Source of the DNA: Allobrachymonas sp.
GTDB taxonomy: Bacteria; Pseudomonadota; Gammaproteobacteria; Burkholderiales; Burkholderiaceae_C
Length of the DNA stretch: 11,973 nt
Assembly: GCA_030538335.1 (NCBI GenBank)
Contig: JAUNUE010000033.1
Location: 1 to 11,973 of the forward strand
Direction of reading: 5' to 3'
Shown here: positions 1-6,739 of the stretch, piece after piece
How positions within the stretch are numbered: the first letter of the stretch is position 1
Layout: each line of letters starts with the position of its first letter
Program-made: the position numbers and the translations under genes
The notes under the pieces: generated by a model
The model's input: only the letters and a program-made list of their open reading frames with translations
Databases searched by the model: none
Told to the model about the DNA's origin: nothing

Positions 1-5
1 ATCAG

Positions 6-26
6 GCCCTGCGCGTGGCGCAGGGC
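6..26 (-). other. Hairpin just after the sulfate-binding protein gene
   Basis: A perfect 9-bp inverted repeat (GCCCTGCGC / GCGCAGGGC) with a 3-base loop lies 15 bases past the stop codon of the sulfate-binding protein gene. No T-run follows it in the five bases left before the window edge, so it is not a standard intrinsic terminator. It may protect the 3' end of the sbp message or lower read-through into a downstream permease gene, which lies outside the window if present. It could also be part of such a gene's leader. Confidence 0.4.
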
Positions 27-41
27 GTTGGCAAGGGGCGA

Positions 42-1142
42 CTACTTCTTTCTGTGTTGCGCCATGGCCTTGTCGTAAAAACCGCCATCGCCAAAGTGCT
101 GTTGCAGCACCTTGCCCCAGCCGCCCAGCAACTCATCCACAGTAAAGGTCTGCTGTTGCGGGAAGTCTTTGGCGTGCCGGGCCAACACTTCGGCATTGCG
201 GGGGCGCAAGTGGTGTTGGGCGGCAATTTCCTGGGCTTCGGGCGACCACAGCCATTGCAGGTAATCGGTGGCGGCCTTGCGCGTGCCTTTTTTGTCAACC
301 ACTGTTTCAACTACGGCCACCGGGTTCTCGGCCAGCACCGTCCATTTCGGGTATACCACTTCAAAGTCTTCGCCAAATTCGCGCTGGATCAGCGGCACCT
401 CGCTTTCAAAGGTGACCAGCGCATCACCCAGCTTGCGCTGGGCAAAGGTGGTGGTGGCTGCACGCCCGCCACCGTCAAGCACAGGCACGTTGGCAAAAAT
501 CCTGCCTGCCAGGTCGGCGGCACCGGCTTCGCCCTTGCCGTCTTTCAGGGCAGCGCCCCAGATCGCCACCCAGGTGTAGCGGCCGTTGCCTGTGACCTTG
601 GGGTTGGGAATGATGGCTTGCACATCCGGCTTGGCCAAGTCTGCCCAGTCGTGGATTTGCTTGGGGTTGCCCTTGCGCACCAGAATGACCGACAGAGAGG
701 TGTTGGGCACGGCATTGTCGGGAAATTTCTGCTTCCAGTCCTTGCTGACCAGCCCCTTGTCAGCCAGAAAATCAATATCGCTGGCCTGGTTCATGGTGAC
801 CACATCGGCCTGCAGGCCTTCGGCCACGCTGCGCACCTGCTTGCTGCTGCCGCCGTGTGATTGCTGGATGTCGGGTGCGGGGTCGGTTTTTTGGGCGGCG
901 GCAAGATAAGCAGCGTTGATGTCTTTGTAAAACTCGCGCGCCACGTCGTAGCTGACGTTGAGCAGCGTAGCCGCGCCAGGGGCACCGCTTGCGCCAGAAG
1001 AAGCTGCCAATGCTGCTGGCGCCGCACCCGACGCCGCGGTGCCTGTGCTTTGGCCCTTGCAGCCAGCCAGCATCCCGGCCAGGAGTGCGCTGCCAGCCAG
1101 CAGTTTGACAAGGGAGTGGGGAGTCAAGGAAAAATGCGACAT
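42..1142 (-). CDS. sbp: Sulfate ABC transporter substrate-binding lipoprotein
   Basis: This 366-residue protein captures sulfate (possibly thiosulfate) outside the inner membrane and passes it to a CysT/CysW/CysA-type importer, the entry step of sulfur assimilation. The start at 1142 gives an N-terminal hydrophobic segment ending in a lipobox (LAGC, Cys28), so it is probably a lipoprotein rather than a free periplasmic protein like E. coli Sbp (about 329 residues). An Ala/Gly/Ser-rich linker of about 30 residues follows the Cys. Family signatures seen are LLNVSYDVAREFY, HGGSSKQ (sulfate-loop region), RKGNPKQIHDWADL, NPKVTGNGRYTW and, near the C-terminus, VVYPKWTVLAENPVAVVE. A TTG start ten codons further upstream is in frame, but it would put charged residues before the signal and was not chosen. 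An AAAAAGG stretch lies about 10 bases before the ATG. Permease and ATPase genes would be expected beyond base 1. The family call is firm; sulfate versus thiosulfate preference cannot be read. Confidence 0.93.
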   Translation of the reverse strand: MSHFSLTPHSLVKLLAGSALLAGMLAGCKGQSTGTAASGAAPAALAASSGASGAPGAATLLNVSYDVAREFYKDINAAYLAAAQKTDPAPDIQQSHGGSSKQVRSVAEGLQADVVTMNQASDIDFLADKGLVSKDWKQKFPDNAVPNTSLSVILVRKGNPKQIHDWADLAKPDVQAIIPNPKVTGNGRYTWVAIWGAALKDGKGEAGAADLAGRIFANVPVLDGGGRAATTTFAQRKLGDALVTFESEVPLIQREFGEDFEVVYPKWTVLAENPVAVVETVVDKKGTRKAATDYLQWLWSPEAQEIAAQHHLRPRNAEVLARHAKDFPQQQTFTVDELLGGWGKVLQQHFGDGGFYDKAMAQHRKK

Positions 1143-1258
1143 GGATGCTGCCTTTTTATTGCGATGAAACAAGGGTGCCGTTGCAGGCAGGTAGTGCCGA
1201 CAACAGGGAAGCAGTCTACGCAGGCTTTGCAGGCTTGAGAATCAATAAATAGTAGTTT

Positions 1259-1280
1259 GCTTATGGGCATAAGCTTATGC
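1259..1280. promoter_or_regulatory. Overlapping palindromes, probable operator for sbp
   Basis: Two perfect palindromes overlap here: GCTTAT-N4-ATAAGC (1259-1274) and the 14-base GCATAAGCTTATGC (1267-1280). They lie about 120-140 bases upstream of the sbp start, in the divergent gap between sbp and lysS and next to an AT-rich patch (1242-1258) that could hold the minus-strand promoter. Sulfate uptake genes are usually controlled by the LysR-type activator CysB (or a CysB-like protein), whose sites carry interrupted dyads of this kind. Assignment to CysB is inference; only the dyads are seen. Confidence 0.45.
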
Positions 1281-1320
1281 GTGGGTGCGTGCGGGCATGG
1301 CCGGTGCGGCAAGAAACCAA

Positions 1321-1335
1321 GCGCCTGACAGGCGC
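1321..1335. other. 7-bp inverted repeat in the sbp-lysS gap
   Basis: GCGCCTG-A-CAGGCGC is a perfect dyad around a single base. As DNA it could bind a dimeric protein; as RNA the loop is too tight unless the inner pairs open. No T-run follows. The 310-base gap 1143-1452 otherwise holds the palindromes at 1259-1280, the hairpin at 1393-1428 and a 10-base direct repeat TGCGTGCGGG (1286-1295 and 1344-1353). I found no convincing sigma-70 promoter for lysS; a TAAAAT at 1362-1367 is the best -10 candidate, but it has no good -35. Confidence 0.3.
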
Positions 1336-1392
1336 GCCATGGATGCGTGCGGGACTCAACGTAAAATCAGCCGTTTGTGCTTTTGTCCCTTT

Positions 1393-1428
1393 GGCGGCAG
1401 AGCCACTTTGTGGCCAAAGTGTGCCGCC
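1393..1428 (+). promoter_or_regulatory. Long hairpin in the lysS leader
   Basis: GGCGGCA (1393-1399) pairs with TGCCGCC (1422-1428), and CACTTTG (1404-1410) pairs with CAAAGTG (1415-1421) around a TGGC loop. Only a GAGC bulge (1400-1403) interrupts the 14 base pairs. The structure ends 24 bases before the lysS ATG. No U-tract follows, so it is not an intrinsic terminator. It may be a 5' mRNA structure affecting translation or stability, or a DNA dyad. Pairing is read from the sequence; function is unknown. Confidence 0.45.
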
Positions 1429-1452
1429 CCGCTATCTGCCCATTTGAATTGA

Positions 1453-3018
1453 ATGCCCATGTCTGAACAAGCCGCCCGCCCAGCCCCCGAAGCAGCACCC
1501 GCTGTTGACGAAAACCAGTTGATCGCCGAGCGCCGCGAAAAACTCAAGGCCCTGCGTGCGGCCCAGGCGCAAGGGCAGGGCGTGGCCTTCCCCAACGATG
1601 TCAAACCGGCAGACCGCGCAGCCGACCTGCTGGCTGCGCACGACGGCAAAAGCAAGGAAGACCTGGAGGCCGCGCTGGCCGCAGGCAACAAGGTACACGC
1701 CAGCATTGCCGGGCGCATGATGTTGAAGCGCGTGATGGGCAAGGCCAGCTTTGCCACGCTGCAAGACGCCACCGGGCGCTTCCAGGTCTACGTCACGCGC
1801 GATGACTTGGGTGAAGACGTTTACAACGCCTTCAAGCACTGGGACTTGGGCGATATCGTGGCTGCCGAAGGCCATCTGTTCAAGACACGCACGGGCGAGT
1901 TGTCGATCCATGCCACGCAGATCCGCCTGCTGACCAAAAGCCTGCGCCCGCTGCCCGACAAGTTCCACGGCGTGGCCGATCAGGAAATCAAATACCGCCA
2001 GCGCTATGTTGATCTCATCACCGACGAAGATGCCCGCAAGCGGTTTGCGGCGCGCAGCAAGGCCATCAGCGGCTTGCGCAGCTTCATGGTGGAAAACGGC
2101 TTTCTCGAAGTGGAAACGCCCATGCTGCACCCGATTCCGGGCGGAGCCAATGCCAAGCCGTTTGTCACGCACCACAATGCGCTGGATCAGGAAATGTTCC
2201 TGCGCATTGCGCCCGAGTTGTATTTGAAGCGCCTGATCGTGGGCGGGTTCGAGCGCGTGTTTGAAATCAACCGCAGTTTTCGCAACGAAGGCATCAGCGT
2301 GCGGCACAACCCCGAATTCACGATGATGGAGTTCTACGCTGCGTACTGGAACTACCACGACATGATGGATTACACCGAGCAGCTGATCCGCCATACTGCG
2401 CAGCAGGCGCTGGGCACGTTGCAACTGCGTTACCAAGGGCGTGAGGTTGATCTGGCGCAGCCTTTTGTGCGGCTGACGATCCGCGATGCCATCAAGACGC
2501 ATACCGATGCGGGCGACAAGGTCGATGATGCCGCCTGGCTGGTGGAGGCGCTCAAACGCCTGGGCCTGAGCGAGAAGGAACACAAACTCTCCACCCGCAG
2601 CCTACCTGGCCTGCAGGTGTTGTATTTTGAAGAAGCGGTGGAAGAAAAGCTCTGGCAGCCGACTTTCATCATGGACCACCCCACCGAAATCAGCCCGCTG
2701 GCGCGCGCCAACGACACCAATCCTGAAATTACCGAGCGGTTTGAGCTGTACATCACCGGGCGCGAAATGGCCAACGGCTTCAGCGAGTTGAATGATGCCG
2801 AAGACCAGGCGGCACGTTTCCAGGCACAGGTGGCGGCCAAAGACAGCGGAGATGACGAAGCCATGTACTACGACGCCGATTTTGTGCGCGCGCTGGAATA
2901 CGGCCTGCCGCCCACGGGCGGTTGTGGCGTAGGCATAGACCGCCTCATGATGCTGCTGACCGACAGCGCCAGCATCCGCGATGTGATCCTGTTCCCGGCG
3001 CTGCGCAAAGAGGTGTGA
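1453..3018 (+). CDS. lysS: Lysyl-tRNA synthetase, class II
   Basis: LysS attaches lysine to tRNA-Lys in the cytoplasm using ATP; it works as a dimer. The 521-residue protein is close to the E. coli LysS length (505). After a charged N-terminal extension, the anticodon-binding OB fold starts around residue 75 (VHASIAGRMMLKRVMGKASF). Class II motif 2 is clear at about 269-295 (FEINRSFRNEGISVRHNPEF), with the motif 2 arginine, and motif 3 at about 488-516 (GCGVGIDRLMMLLTDSASIR). The Lys-specific ITGREMANGFSELNDAEDQ stretch is also present. The ATG at 1453 is used; a second in-frame ATG at 1459 is equally possible because neither has a good Shine-Dalgarno. No terminator is visible before the ahcY promoter, so some read-through into the riboswitch region is possible. 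All catalytic motifs are intact. Confidence 0.97.
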   Translation: MPMSEQAARPAPEAAPAVDENQLIAERREKLKALRAAQAQGQGVAFPNDVKPADRAADLLAAHDGKSKEDLEAALAAGNKVHASIAGRMMLKRVMGKASFATLQDATGRFQVYVTRDDLGEDVYNAFKHWDLGDIVAAEGHLFKTRTGELSIHATQIRLLTKSLRPLPDKFHGVADQEIKYRQRYVDLITDEDARKRFAARSKAISGLRSFMVENGFLEVETPMLHPIPGGANAKPFVTHHNALDQEMFLRIAPELYLKRLIVGGFERVFEINRSFRNEGISVRHNPEFTMMEFYAAYWNYHDMMDYTEQLIRHTAQQALGTLQLRYQGREVDLAQPFVRLTIRDAIKTHTDAGDKVDDAAWLVEALKRLGLSEKEHKLSTRSLPGLQVLYFEEAVEEKLWQPTFIMDHPTEISPLARANDTNPEITERFELYITGREMANGFSELNDAEDQAARFQAQVAAKDSGDDEAMYYDADFVRALEYGLPPTGGCGVGIDRLMMLLTDSASIRDVILFPALRKEV

Positions 3019-3037
3019 TCTGCACAGCGGGGGTGGT

Positions 3038-3065
3038 TTGCCAGTTGGCTTGCTCCCGCTATAAT
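3038..3065 (+). promoter_or_regulatory. Sigma-70-type promoter for the ahcY transcript
   Basis: TTGCCA (3038-3043) and a consensus TATAAT (3060-3065) are separated by 16 bases. Transcription would begin near 3072, a few bases before the first stem of the SAH riboswitch, which is where a leader promoter should be. It lies in the gap after lysS, so ahcY has its own promoter. Confidence 0.75.
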
Positions 3066-3076
3066 CCGCCCATCCA

Positions 3077-3139
3077 TCCCAAGGAGCGTTGCAGCGCCAG
3101 TACGGCGTGAGGCTTGGGAACCATCTTGCAACGACGCTC
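3077..3139 (+). ncRNA. S-adenosylhomocysteine (SAH) riboswitch
   Basis: This is the aptamer upstream of ahcY that senses SAH, the substrate of the enzyme it controls. P1 is formed by CCCAAG (3078-3083) with CTTGGG (3113-3118), extended by T3077-A3119. P2 is CGCC (3095-3098) with GGCG (3104-3107) around a short loop. The long P4 joins GAGCG (3084-3088) to CGCTC (3135-3139) and TTGC (3089-3092) to GCAA (3128-3131). The GAGCGnUGC...GAGGCUUGGG...GCAACGnCGCUC arrangement is the family hallmark. In published work this class turns expression on when SAH rises, and the downstream hairpin here fits that. Confidence 0.93.
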
Positions 3140-3172
3140 ACCCCACAATTTCCGGTGCGGTGGGCTTTTTTT
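3136..3172 (+). terminator. Intrinsic terminator of the SAH riboswitch expression platform
   Basis: GCTCACC (3136-3142) can pair with GGTGGGC (3159-3165, one G-U pair). After a C-C mismatch, CAC (3144-3146) pairs with GTG (3155-3157), and seven T residues (3166-3172) follow. The 5' arm uses bases 3136-3139, which in the SAH-bound aptamer are the 3' strand of P4. The two structures therefore exclude each other: SAH binding should disrupt the terminator and let polymerase reach ahcY. The pairings are seen; the switching logic is inference that agrees with the known ON behaviour of the class. Confidence 0.8.
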
Positions 3173-3219
3173 ATGCCTTCTCGTTACCGGCTCTCGTATC
3201 TGAATCTGGAGCACCAACG

Positions 3220-4656
<1,437 letters not shown>

Positions 4657-4693
4657 TGGAAAAGCCGGTTGTGTTTTATGACCAGTCTGCGAT

Positions 4694-4903
4694 ATGGATA
4701 CTGAAGAGCGCCAGCTATCTTGGGAAGAGGTGCCAAGGGCAATCCGTGTACGTATAGGTACGGCGTTGCCGTCCGGTCATACCATCTGGGCATGTTTGTC
4801 CCGTAAATCCGGTGGTTTCTTGAAACCAGATACGGTGCATACCGAGTACTACTGGAAAAATGAATACGGTGAACTGGTTGATGCCTTCTGGTTTGATGAT
4901 TAA
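4694..4903 (+). CDS. Small protein of unknown function between ahcY and metF
   Basis: A 69-residue ORF that I do not recognise. It has no signal peptide or membrane segment. It is acidic at the C-terminus (GELVDAFWFDD), has four tryptophans, and contains a possible small beta-rich pattern (IRVRIGTALPSGHTIWACLS ... HTEYYWKNEYGELVDAFW). Its codons are more AT-rich than those of ahcY, which may mean recent acquisition or weak constraint. It starts 37 bases after ahcY without a clear Shine-Dalgarno, and a frame-closing TGA at 4679 rules out a longer N-terminus. It could be a real small gene co-transcribed with ahcY or a chance ORF. The aromatic-rich, domain-like composition favours a real protein. 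Confidence 0.5.
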   Translation: MDTEERQLSWEEVPRAIRVRIGTALPSGHTIWACLSRKSGGFLKPDTVHTEYYWKNEYGELVDAFWFDD

Positions 4904-4923
4904 TTGTGTTTAAAGCGTGTAAG

Positions 4924-5004
4924 TTGGAACCGCCGCAGGCGATTCCGACGCATGTGCTTCCTCCTGCTTCCTCAGGCGGCAGAATCTCCTTCGGAGGTTT
5001 TGCC
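4924..5004 (+). other. Cluster of three hairpins upstream of metF
   Basis: Three inverted repeats follow each other in the 218-base gap between the small ORF and metF. The first is 4924-4948 (GGAA-C-CGCC, loop GCA, GGCG-A-TTCC, one mismatch). The second is 4960-4979 (CCTCCTG with CAGGCGG, one mismatch, 6-base loop). The strongest is 4978-5004, a continuous 12-bp stem (GGCAGAATCTCC / GGAGGTTTTGCC, including two G-U pairs) with a TTC loop. No long U-run follows the last stem, so it is at best a weak terminator. It could instead be a metF leader structure or a small dispersed repeat. The rest of the gap, to 5121, shows only a weak GTCAG/CTGAC dyad and the metF ribosome-binding site. Confidence 0.45.
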
Positions 5005-5121
5005 CTGCCAATATCCAGATGCAAGTCTTTGGCTTGCCAGGCAGCAGTGAATCAAAAAATTGTGCGTATCCGGTCAGCGTGTTTGTCCTGACACGGTTGT
5101 TGAAGAAAGGTTTTATTGGTC

Positions 5122-5949
5122 ATGGCGACAGTTCCCATCAGCCTCGAATTTTTTCCACCCAAAACGCCCGAAGGCGTTGAGAAGCTGCGTGCAGTGCGCC
5201 AGCAGTTGTATGCCCTCAAGCCCGAGTTTTGTTCCGTCACTTACGGTGCGGGCGGCTCCACCCGTACCGGCACCTTTGATGCGGTGCAGGAAATCCTCAA
5301 CGAAGGTGTCGATGCTGCGAGCCACTTCTCATGCATAGGCGCCACCCGCGCTTCGGTGCGCGAGCAGTTGCAGCAATTGCAGGATATGGGCGTGAAGCGC
5401 CTGGTGGCTTTGCGCGGTGACTTGCCCAGTGGCCACGGCACGGGTGGCGAATTTTTGTATGCGAGTGATCTGGTGGCGTTCATCCGCGCCGAAACGGGCG
5501 ATGCCTTCCATATCGAAGTGGCAGGCTACCCCGAAATGCACCCGCAAGCGAAAAATCCGCAGGCCGATCTGCAGGCGCTCAAAGCCAAGGTCGATGCGGG
5601 CGCCAATGGCATCATCACCCAGTATTTTTTCAACGCTGACGCCTACTTCCGTTTTGTGGACGAGGCACAGCGCGCGGGCATACAAGTACCTATCGTGCCG
5701 GGCATCATGCCCATCACCAGCAGCAGCCAGTTGATCCGTTTCTCCGATGCCTGTGGTGCAGAAATCCCGCGCTGGCTGCGTTTGCGCCTGTTGGAGCTGG
5801 GCGATGACGTGGAAGGCATCAAGGCCTTCGGCCTGGAGGTGGTAGGGCGCTTGTGCCAGCGTTTGTTGCAAGGCGGTGTGCCGAGCCTGCATTTTTATAC
5901 GATGAACCAGAGCCAACAAGTTGTTTTTTTGGCTAACCAGCTAAACTAA
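5122..5949 (+). CDS. metF: 5,10-methylenetetrahydrofolate reductase
   Basis: MetF reduces 5,10-methylene-tetrahydrofolate to 5-methyl-tetrahydrofolate with FAD and NAD(P)H, supplying the methyl group for homocysteine to methionine. The 275-residue protein is a single-domain TIM barrel, slightly shorter than E. coli MetF (296). Seen: the N-terminal LEFFPPKTPEG with the conserved active-site Glu9, SVTYGAGGSTRTGT (FAD/folate site), LVALRGDLP carrying the Asp that contacts FAD, and VPGIMPITSSSQL late in the barrel. The ATG at 5122 is chosen; an AAAGG at 5106-5110 precedes it by 11 bases. A TTG at 5116 in the same frame is nearer to that site but unusual. The position after ahcY places both genes in the methionine/SAM cycle. 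No terminator is evident after the stop. Confidence 0.95.
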   Translation: MATVPISLEFFPPKTPEGVEKLRAVRQQLYALKPEFCSVTYGAGGSTRTGTFDAVQEILNEGVDAASHFSCIGATRASVREQLQQLQDMGVKRLVALRGDLPSGHGTGGEFLYASDLVAFIRAETGDAFHIEVAGYPEMHPQAKNPQADLQALKAKVDAGANGIITQYFFNADAYFRFVDEAQRAGIQVPIVPGIMPITSSSQLIRFSDACGAEIPRWLRLRLLELGDDVEGIKAFGLEVVGRLCQRLLQGGVPSLHFYTMNQSQQVVFLANQLN

Positions 5950-5951
5950 AA

Positions 5952-5979
5952 TTGTAAAAATTTCCCTATTTGAGATAAT
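5952..5979 (+). promoter_or_regulatory. Probable promoter for the lipoprotein gene pair
   Basis: The 77-base gap after metF is strongly AT-rich. TTGTAA (5952-5957) and GATAAT (5974-5979) are separated by 16 bases and make the best -35/-10 pair. A second -10-like TATATT sits at 5986-5991 without a well-spaced -35. Transcription would begin about 40 bases before the first lipoprotein start. Confidence 0.5.
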
Positions 5980-6026
5980 TTACGCTATATTCCGCCTTAT
6001 TGCTTATCTAGTCGTAAGGGGAGTAT

Positions 6027-6281
6027 ATGAAAGTGTACAAATTGTGCTTGGGCTTGACGGCAGCACTCACCTTGGCAGGCTGTGCGGGCGTGCATTACGG
6101 CCACATGCGGATGGAGCCTGTAGATCAGCGTGCAATGGATGCTGCATCAGCCCAGGTGCGACAGGCAGAACGTGAAGAGCGCGCTGAAGCCCGCAAGGAA
6201 CGCCGTGAAATGCTGATGGATGAGGCTGACGCCATACGCCGTGCGGGAGGCACTCAACGTCCTGTTTACATCATTGACTGA
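6027..6281 (+). CDS. Small putative lipoprotein, first of a pair
   Basis: An 84-residue protein of unknown function. It begins MKVYKLCLGLTAALTLAGC, a signal peptide ending in a clear lipobox with Cys19. Ala at +2 favours the outer membrane over inner-membrane retention. The mature part is short and very charged: from about residue 46 to 73 it is rich in Glu, Arg and Ala (QAEREERAEARKERREMLMD), which suggests a helix or coiled coil. A strong Shine-Dalgarno (AAGGGGAG, 6016-6023) fixes the ATG at 6027. It lies 24 bases before a second lipoprotein gene that shares the ASAQVxQAE motif (here residues 40-48), so the two are probably co-transcribed and perhaps distantly related. I recognise no named family. 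Confidence 0.82.
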   Translation: MKVYKLCLGLTAALTLAGCAGVHYGHMRMEPVDQRAMDAASAQVRQAEREERAEARKERREMLMDEADAIRRAGGTQRPVYIID

Positions 6282-6305
6282 TTTTTAAGGGAAAAGGAGA
6301 ACTGT

Positions 6306-6656
6306 ATGAAGAGGAATTTTTTTATTGTTCCTACTCTTGTTGTATCGGCTTTGTTGACGGGTTGCATGGCAACCACTTCCGCCGGGCAAGGCGCATCAGT
6401 CGGTGACTATGCCATGGGTGATGAATCGGCAGCCATCAAAAAAGGCCGTAACCGGGCTTCTGCCCAAGTTTCGCAAGCAGAACTTGCGCAGCACCGTCGC
6501 CAGCGCACCAACGCGTCTGAAGAGCTGGACCTGGAAGCCAAAAAACGCCGCAACAAGCGTGACGAAATGGAAGGCAGCATGGGTACGGTCAACCAGGGCT
6601 TGGGCACCGTCAACAACGTGATCGGTACCATCCGCAACCTGCGCTTTGGTTTCTAA
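6306..6656 (+). CDS. Small putative lipoprotein, second of a pair
   Basis: A 116-residue protein of unknown function. The N-terminus (MKRNFFIVPTLVVSALLTGC) is a signal peptide with a lipobox at Cys20; Met at +2 does not signal retention in the inner membrane. A charged, helix-prone middle (QHRRQRTNASEELDLEAKKR) is followed by a Gly/Asn/Val-rich tail with repeated GTVN (MGTVNQGLGTVNNVIGTIRN) ending in RFGF, a C-terminal Phe. Residues 51-59 (ASAQVSQAE) match the motif in the gene just upstream. An AAAAGGAGA Shine-Dalgarno at 6291-6299 supports the ATG at 6306. The gene ends 22 bases before a strong terminator, so the pair forms a short operon. The role, perhaps in the cell envelope, is inference. 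Confidence 0.82.
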   Translation: MKRNFFIVPTLVVSALLTGCMATTSAGQGASVGDYAMGDESAAIKKGRNRASAQVSQAELAQHRRQRTNASEELDLEAKKRRNKRDEMEGSMGTVNQGLGTVNNVIGTIRNLRFGF

Positions 6657-6678
6657 AGTTTCTAAACCGCAGCTTCGT

Positions 6679-6714
6679 AAAAAACCTTCTGGTGCCATGT
6701 CCAGAAGGTTTTTT
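6679..6714. terminator. Bidirectional intrinsic terminator
   Basis: AAAAAACCTTCTGG (6679-6692) pairs perfectly over 14 bases with CCAGAAGGTTTTTT (6701-6714) around an 8-base loop. It has a T6 run on the plus strand and, by symmetry, on the minus strand. It lies between the stop codon of the second lipoprotein gene (6656) and that of the convergent ilvA (6740), and should end both transcripts. Confidence 0.93.
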
Positions 6715-6739
6715 ATTGACCTTGTTTCGTGTTAGGGCC

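Noticed and set aside
15..860. Plus-strand open frame of 281 codons
   Set aside because: It is antisense to the sulfate-binding protein gene and shows no domain-like sequence.
4924..5004. Tandem hairpins as a small CRISPR array
   Set aside because: The three dyads differ in sequence, there are no direct repeats with regular spacers, and no cas gene is nearby.
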